DNA from: Desulfomicrobium apsheronum
GTDB lineage: Bacteria > Desulfobacterota > Desulfovibrionia > Desulfovibrionales > Desulfomicrobiaceae
DNA length: 64,000 nt
Reading direction: 5' to 3'
Assembly: GCF_900114115.1 (NCBI RefSeq)
Contig: NZ_FORX01000002.1
Coordinates: forward strand, 62,001 to 126,000
The notes below the pieces were generated by a model. It saw only the letters and a list, made by a program, of their open reading frames with translations, was not told the DNA's origin and ran no database searches. The position numbers and the translations under genes were made by a program. Positions 61,875 through 64,000 of this stretch are shown one piece after another (position 1 is the first letter of the stretch; every line of letters begins with the position of its first letter).

Positions 61875-63204
61875 TATAATAACACAGGCCGCTCCACGGA
61901 TGTCACAGCTCAGTGCGTCCGCAGGCCTCTACACTCGACAATCTCCCGGAGTGCGAATGCCTGTCCTGGCTGCCGGCCTGTTAATCTTGGTGTTTGTTGG
62001 ACGCGTGCAAGAACTGTTTCCTGTATTGGCCCCTTTGCGTTTAGGGCTCGTTGCCCTGGTCATGAACGCATTGATTCTGTTGGCCACCCTCGACCTTGCT
62101 GATCTTAGATTCAAGATGCGTATCCTGCCCCAGCCAAGGCTTTTGTTCGTGATCTTGGTGTTGGCCTTGTTGACTGTGCCCTTCAGCGTCTGGCCAGGAG
62201 GAAGTTGGAATTTTATTTCAAATAGCTATTTAAATAATATATTTGCCTTTTTCGTTCTCCTGCTTGTCATGAAAGATGAACGGGACATCAGGGGAATTGT
62301 CTTTGCGGGGCTGCTTTCCGTGTTTTTGCTCGGCACTTTGGGCATGTTGGGGCATGCCGGAGGGCGCTTGCAGATTTCGAGTACATATGATCCTAACGAT
62401 ATCGCATACTTAATGAATTGCTTCATACCTCTCGCCTTTTATCTTTCCCGGAGCGGCGGCAAGTTTCGCATGGTCTGTTGTTACTTGATGATGGCTTTGA
62501 TGATCGTCGTGGTCATAAGTACGGCCTCCCGGGGCGGTTTTGTCAGCCTTGCTTCCATATTTGTGGTTATCCTGCTCAAAGAACGGCAGAAAAAGCTGAA
62601 GATCCTCCTCCTTTCCATTTTTGTCGTGTTTACGGCCCTGAGTTTCGCAGGCCCTGAATACTGGCAGAGAATGGGAACGATTGTCGACGAGAGCGACTAC
62701 AACTACCAGGCCGGGGGGGGGCGCATCGAACTATGGAAGCGAGGGCTTGGCATGATAATCGACAATCCGCTGATTGGTGCGGGAATGGGACAATATCAAG
62801 TTGCCGAAGGGCTTCTTCATAAAGGTCAAGGCGGATGGAAATGGAGCACAGCACATAATTCTTATTTGCAGATTGGGGTGGAGTTGGGATTGCCGGGCTT
62901 AATAGTATACCTGATGATGCTCGCCAAAAGCATTGTTGTAGCGCGAAAGCTTCAGATTACACCTAGTCCTTTTGAAAGATCTCCGTTCTTGCTAGCCACA
63001 GTTTCCGGGCTGGAGGTCGGTTTTTATGCGTATTGCATCTCTTCTATCTTCCTATCTCAAGCTTATTCATCGGTCTTGTTCTATTTTCTGGCGCTGATCA
63101 CGGCCTTGTGCGCGTTATCATTCAGGATGCAGGCACCTGTAAACCGAGAAATTGTGGCAGACAAGAGTCGTCCTAAATTGTCGTTGCGGAAACCTTATGC
63201 GTAA
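61864..63204 (+). CDS. O-antigen ligase / polymerase-like membrane protein
   Basis: 446 residues from ATG 61864 (ATG 61855 or 61900 also possible), overlapping the previous stop. Ten to twelve membrane helices and one large loop (about 280-345) with GGGRIELWKRGLGMI and AHNSYLQIGVELGLPGL, the signature of the WaaL/Wzy_C O-antigen ligase family, including the exosortase-A-associated ligases. It would join or polymerise glycan on the periplasmic side. Confidence 0.9.
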   Translation: MQHNIITQAAPRMSQLSASAGLYTRQSPGVRMPVLAAGLLILVFVGRVQELFPVLAPLRLGLVALVMNALILLATLDLADLRFKMRILPQPRLLFVILVLALLTVPFSVWPGGSWNFISNSYLNNIFAFFVLLLVMKDERDIRGIVFAGLLSVFLLGTLGMLGHAGGRLQISSTYDPNDIAYLMNCFIPLAFYLSRSGGKFRMVCCYLMMALMIVVVISTASRGGFVSLASIFVVILLKERQKKLKILLLSIFVVFTALSFAGPEYWQRMGTIVDESDYNYQAGGGRIELWKRGLGMIIDNPLIGAGMGQYQVAEGLLHKGQGGWKWSTAHNSYLQIGVELGLPGLIVYLMMLAKSIVVARKLQITPSPFERSPFLLATVSGLEVGFYAYCISSIFLSQAYSSVLFYFLALITALCALSFRMQAPVNREIVADKSRPKLSLRKPYA

Positions 63205-63232
63205 AGCTTCGAAAAAAAGACTAGGTGAGGAC

Positions 63233-64000
63233 ATGGCTGCAGTCTTGAGTGGCAGGGATTTTATCGTCTTTTCCGACGACTGGGGGCGCCATCCCTTCAG
63301 CTGTCAGCACATCATGCAGCATTTTCTGCCTCAAAACAGGATCCTCTGGGTCAACACCATAGGCATGCGGTTGCCGCGCTTGACAACGTACGACGTGAAG
63401 AGAGCCGTTGAAAAGATCGTGTCCTGGACTGTGCCGGCATCGGGCAGTGAGCAGAGCTTGCCGGAAGGCTTGCGGGTGATTGCACCCGTGATGATCCCTT
63501 TCAGCACAGTTTCTGTGGCGCGGGCCTTCAACCGGTGGAGCGTGACTCGCTCGGTCCAAGCCGCCATGCGGGAATGGGGAATGCGCGATCCGGTGTTGCT
63601 CACAACGCAGCCCCTTGCGTCCGAATTTGTCGGAAGCCTCGGCGAGAGCGCCGTGGTCTACTATTGTGTAGACGACTTCGCCAATTGGCCGGACATGAAC
63701 ATTCCGGAGTTTGTGCAGTCCTTGGAAGAAAAACTGCTTGATCAGGCGGAGTTGGTTGTCGCGGTTTCGGATCATTTGGTGCGAACACGTCCGGCGCGTA
63801 AAGGTCAAACGCGGCTTTTAACCCATGGTGTTGATCTGGAGCATTTTCGACGGGCAAGGACGGTTGCTGTTAGGGCGGCGGTCGATGGCCCCATGACCTC
63901 TCCGGTGATCGGTTTTTTTGGCCTGCTCGATAACCGCATGGATTGGGGTCTTGTTTCGAGCCTCGTCGAGCGGCGACCAGAGTGGACTTTCGTCTTTATC
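63233..64000 (+). CDS. Glycosyltransferase, cut by the window end
   Basis: The frame is open from ATG 63233 (AGGTGAGG upstream; ATG 63197 is an alternative) to the last base, at least 256 residues. It starts FIVFSDDWGRHPFSCQHIMQ and continues IGMRLPRL, VVYYCVDDFANWPDM and GFFGLLDNRMDW. This layout is typical of GT-B enzymes of exopolysaccharide loci, with the donor-binding C-terminal half beginning near the cut. Transcribed with the preceding ligase, 28 bp downstream. The missing C-terminus prevents closer classification. Confidence 0.85.
   Translation, partial: MAAVLSGRDFIVFSDDWGRHPFSCQHIMQHFLPQNRILWVNTIGMRLPRLTTYDVKRAVEKIVSWTVPASGSEQSLPEGLRVIAPVMIPFSTVSVARAFNRWSVTRSVQAAMREWGMRDPVLLTTQPLASEFVGSLGESAVVYYCVDDFANWPDMNIPEFVQSLEEKLLDQAELVVAVSDHLVRTRPARKGQTRLLTHGVDLEHFRRARTVAVRAAVDGPMTSPVIGFFGLLDNRMDWGLVSSLVERRPEWTFVFI

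Noticed and set aside
1-64000. CRISPR array, rRNA operon, prophage structural genes, replication origin
   Set aside because: No regularly spaced repeats, rRNA sequence, phage gene order or origin-like box clusters were seen.

Overview
The window is about 60% G+C by eye and looks like a chromosome segment of a Gram-negative bacterium of the Desulfovibrio/Desulfomicrobium type. That placement is inferred from the mix of a non-flagellar type III secretion system (T3SS), many c-di-GMP genes, sigma-54 control and an exosortase (PEP-CTERM/XrtA) exopolysaccharide locus. No rRNA gene, complete tRNA gene or CRISPR array was seen.

Region 1 (1-20.6 kb) is a T3SS locus. A large candidate substrate is followed by sctX-sctY-sctV-sctS-sctT-sctU, a receiver-less sigma-54 activator with an altered GAFTGA loop, and a HAMP/SpoIIE-type phosphatase, all on +. 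On - lie a translationally coupled three-gene operon (periplasmic binding protein, sensor-MFS fusion, unknown 507 aa protein) and a CesT-like chaperone followed by an 834 aa candidate effector, with a sigma-54-like promoter in front.

Region 2 (20.7-28.5 kb) is a c-di-GMP block: a decayed SNF2-helicase remnant, a Cache-PAS-GGDEF diguanylate cyclase, a tRNA-3'-end-like scar, a small operon ending in a GGDEF-EAL protein, a PilZ protein and a palindromic repeat element.

Region 3 (28.5-31.5 kb) is an AT-richer composite-transposon-like unit. Two IS4-family copies in direct orientation, the first with a catalytically dead transposase and the second only an end fragment, flank two VOC/glyoxalase-fold genes. 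A short direct repeat lies at the outer ends.

Region 4 (31.5-44 kb) holds an exosortase-associated CAAX protease, two PEP-CTERM proteins, and a six-gene minus-strand cluster. The cluster encodes a LolA-like periplasmic protein, an AMIN/DUF1302-like outer-membrane protein, two tandem FeeM-type (exosortase-associated) acyltransferases, an MMPL/RND exporter and a ThiF-nitroreductase fusion. I read it as synthesis, tailoring and export of an N-acyl amino acid-like lipid.

Region 5 (44.8-64 kb) is an XrtA-type exopolysaccharide operon: TPR lipoprotein PrsT, sugar-phosphate transferase, Wza-like export protein, chain-length determinant, tyrosine kinase, ExeA-like ATPase, outer-membrane barrel, deacetylase, FemAB protein, aminotransferase, glycosyltransferases, acetyltransferase, ligase. 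It runs off the window. The exosortase itself is not in the window.

Four transcription units (pilZ, both PEP-CTERM genes and the prsT operon) each carry a good sigma-54 -24/-12 promoter plus an upstream 17-bp box, TGTCG-N7-TTACA. They appear to form one sigma-54 regulon joining c-di-GMP reception, PEP-CTERM proteins and exopolysaccharide. The cognate activator (PrsR-like) is not in the window.
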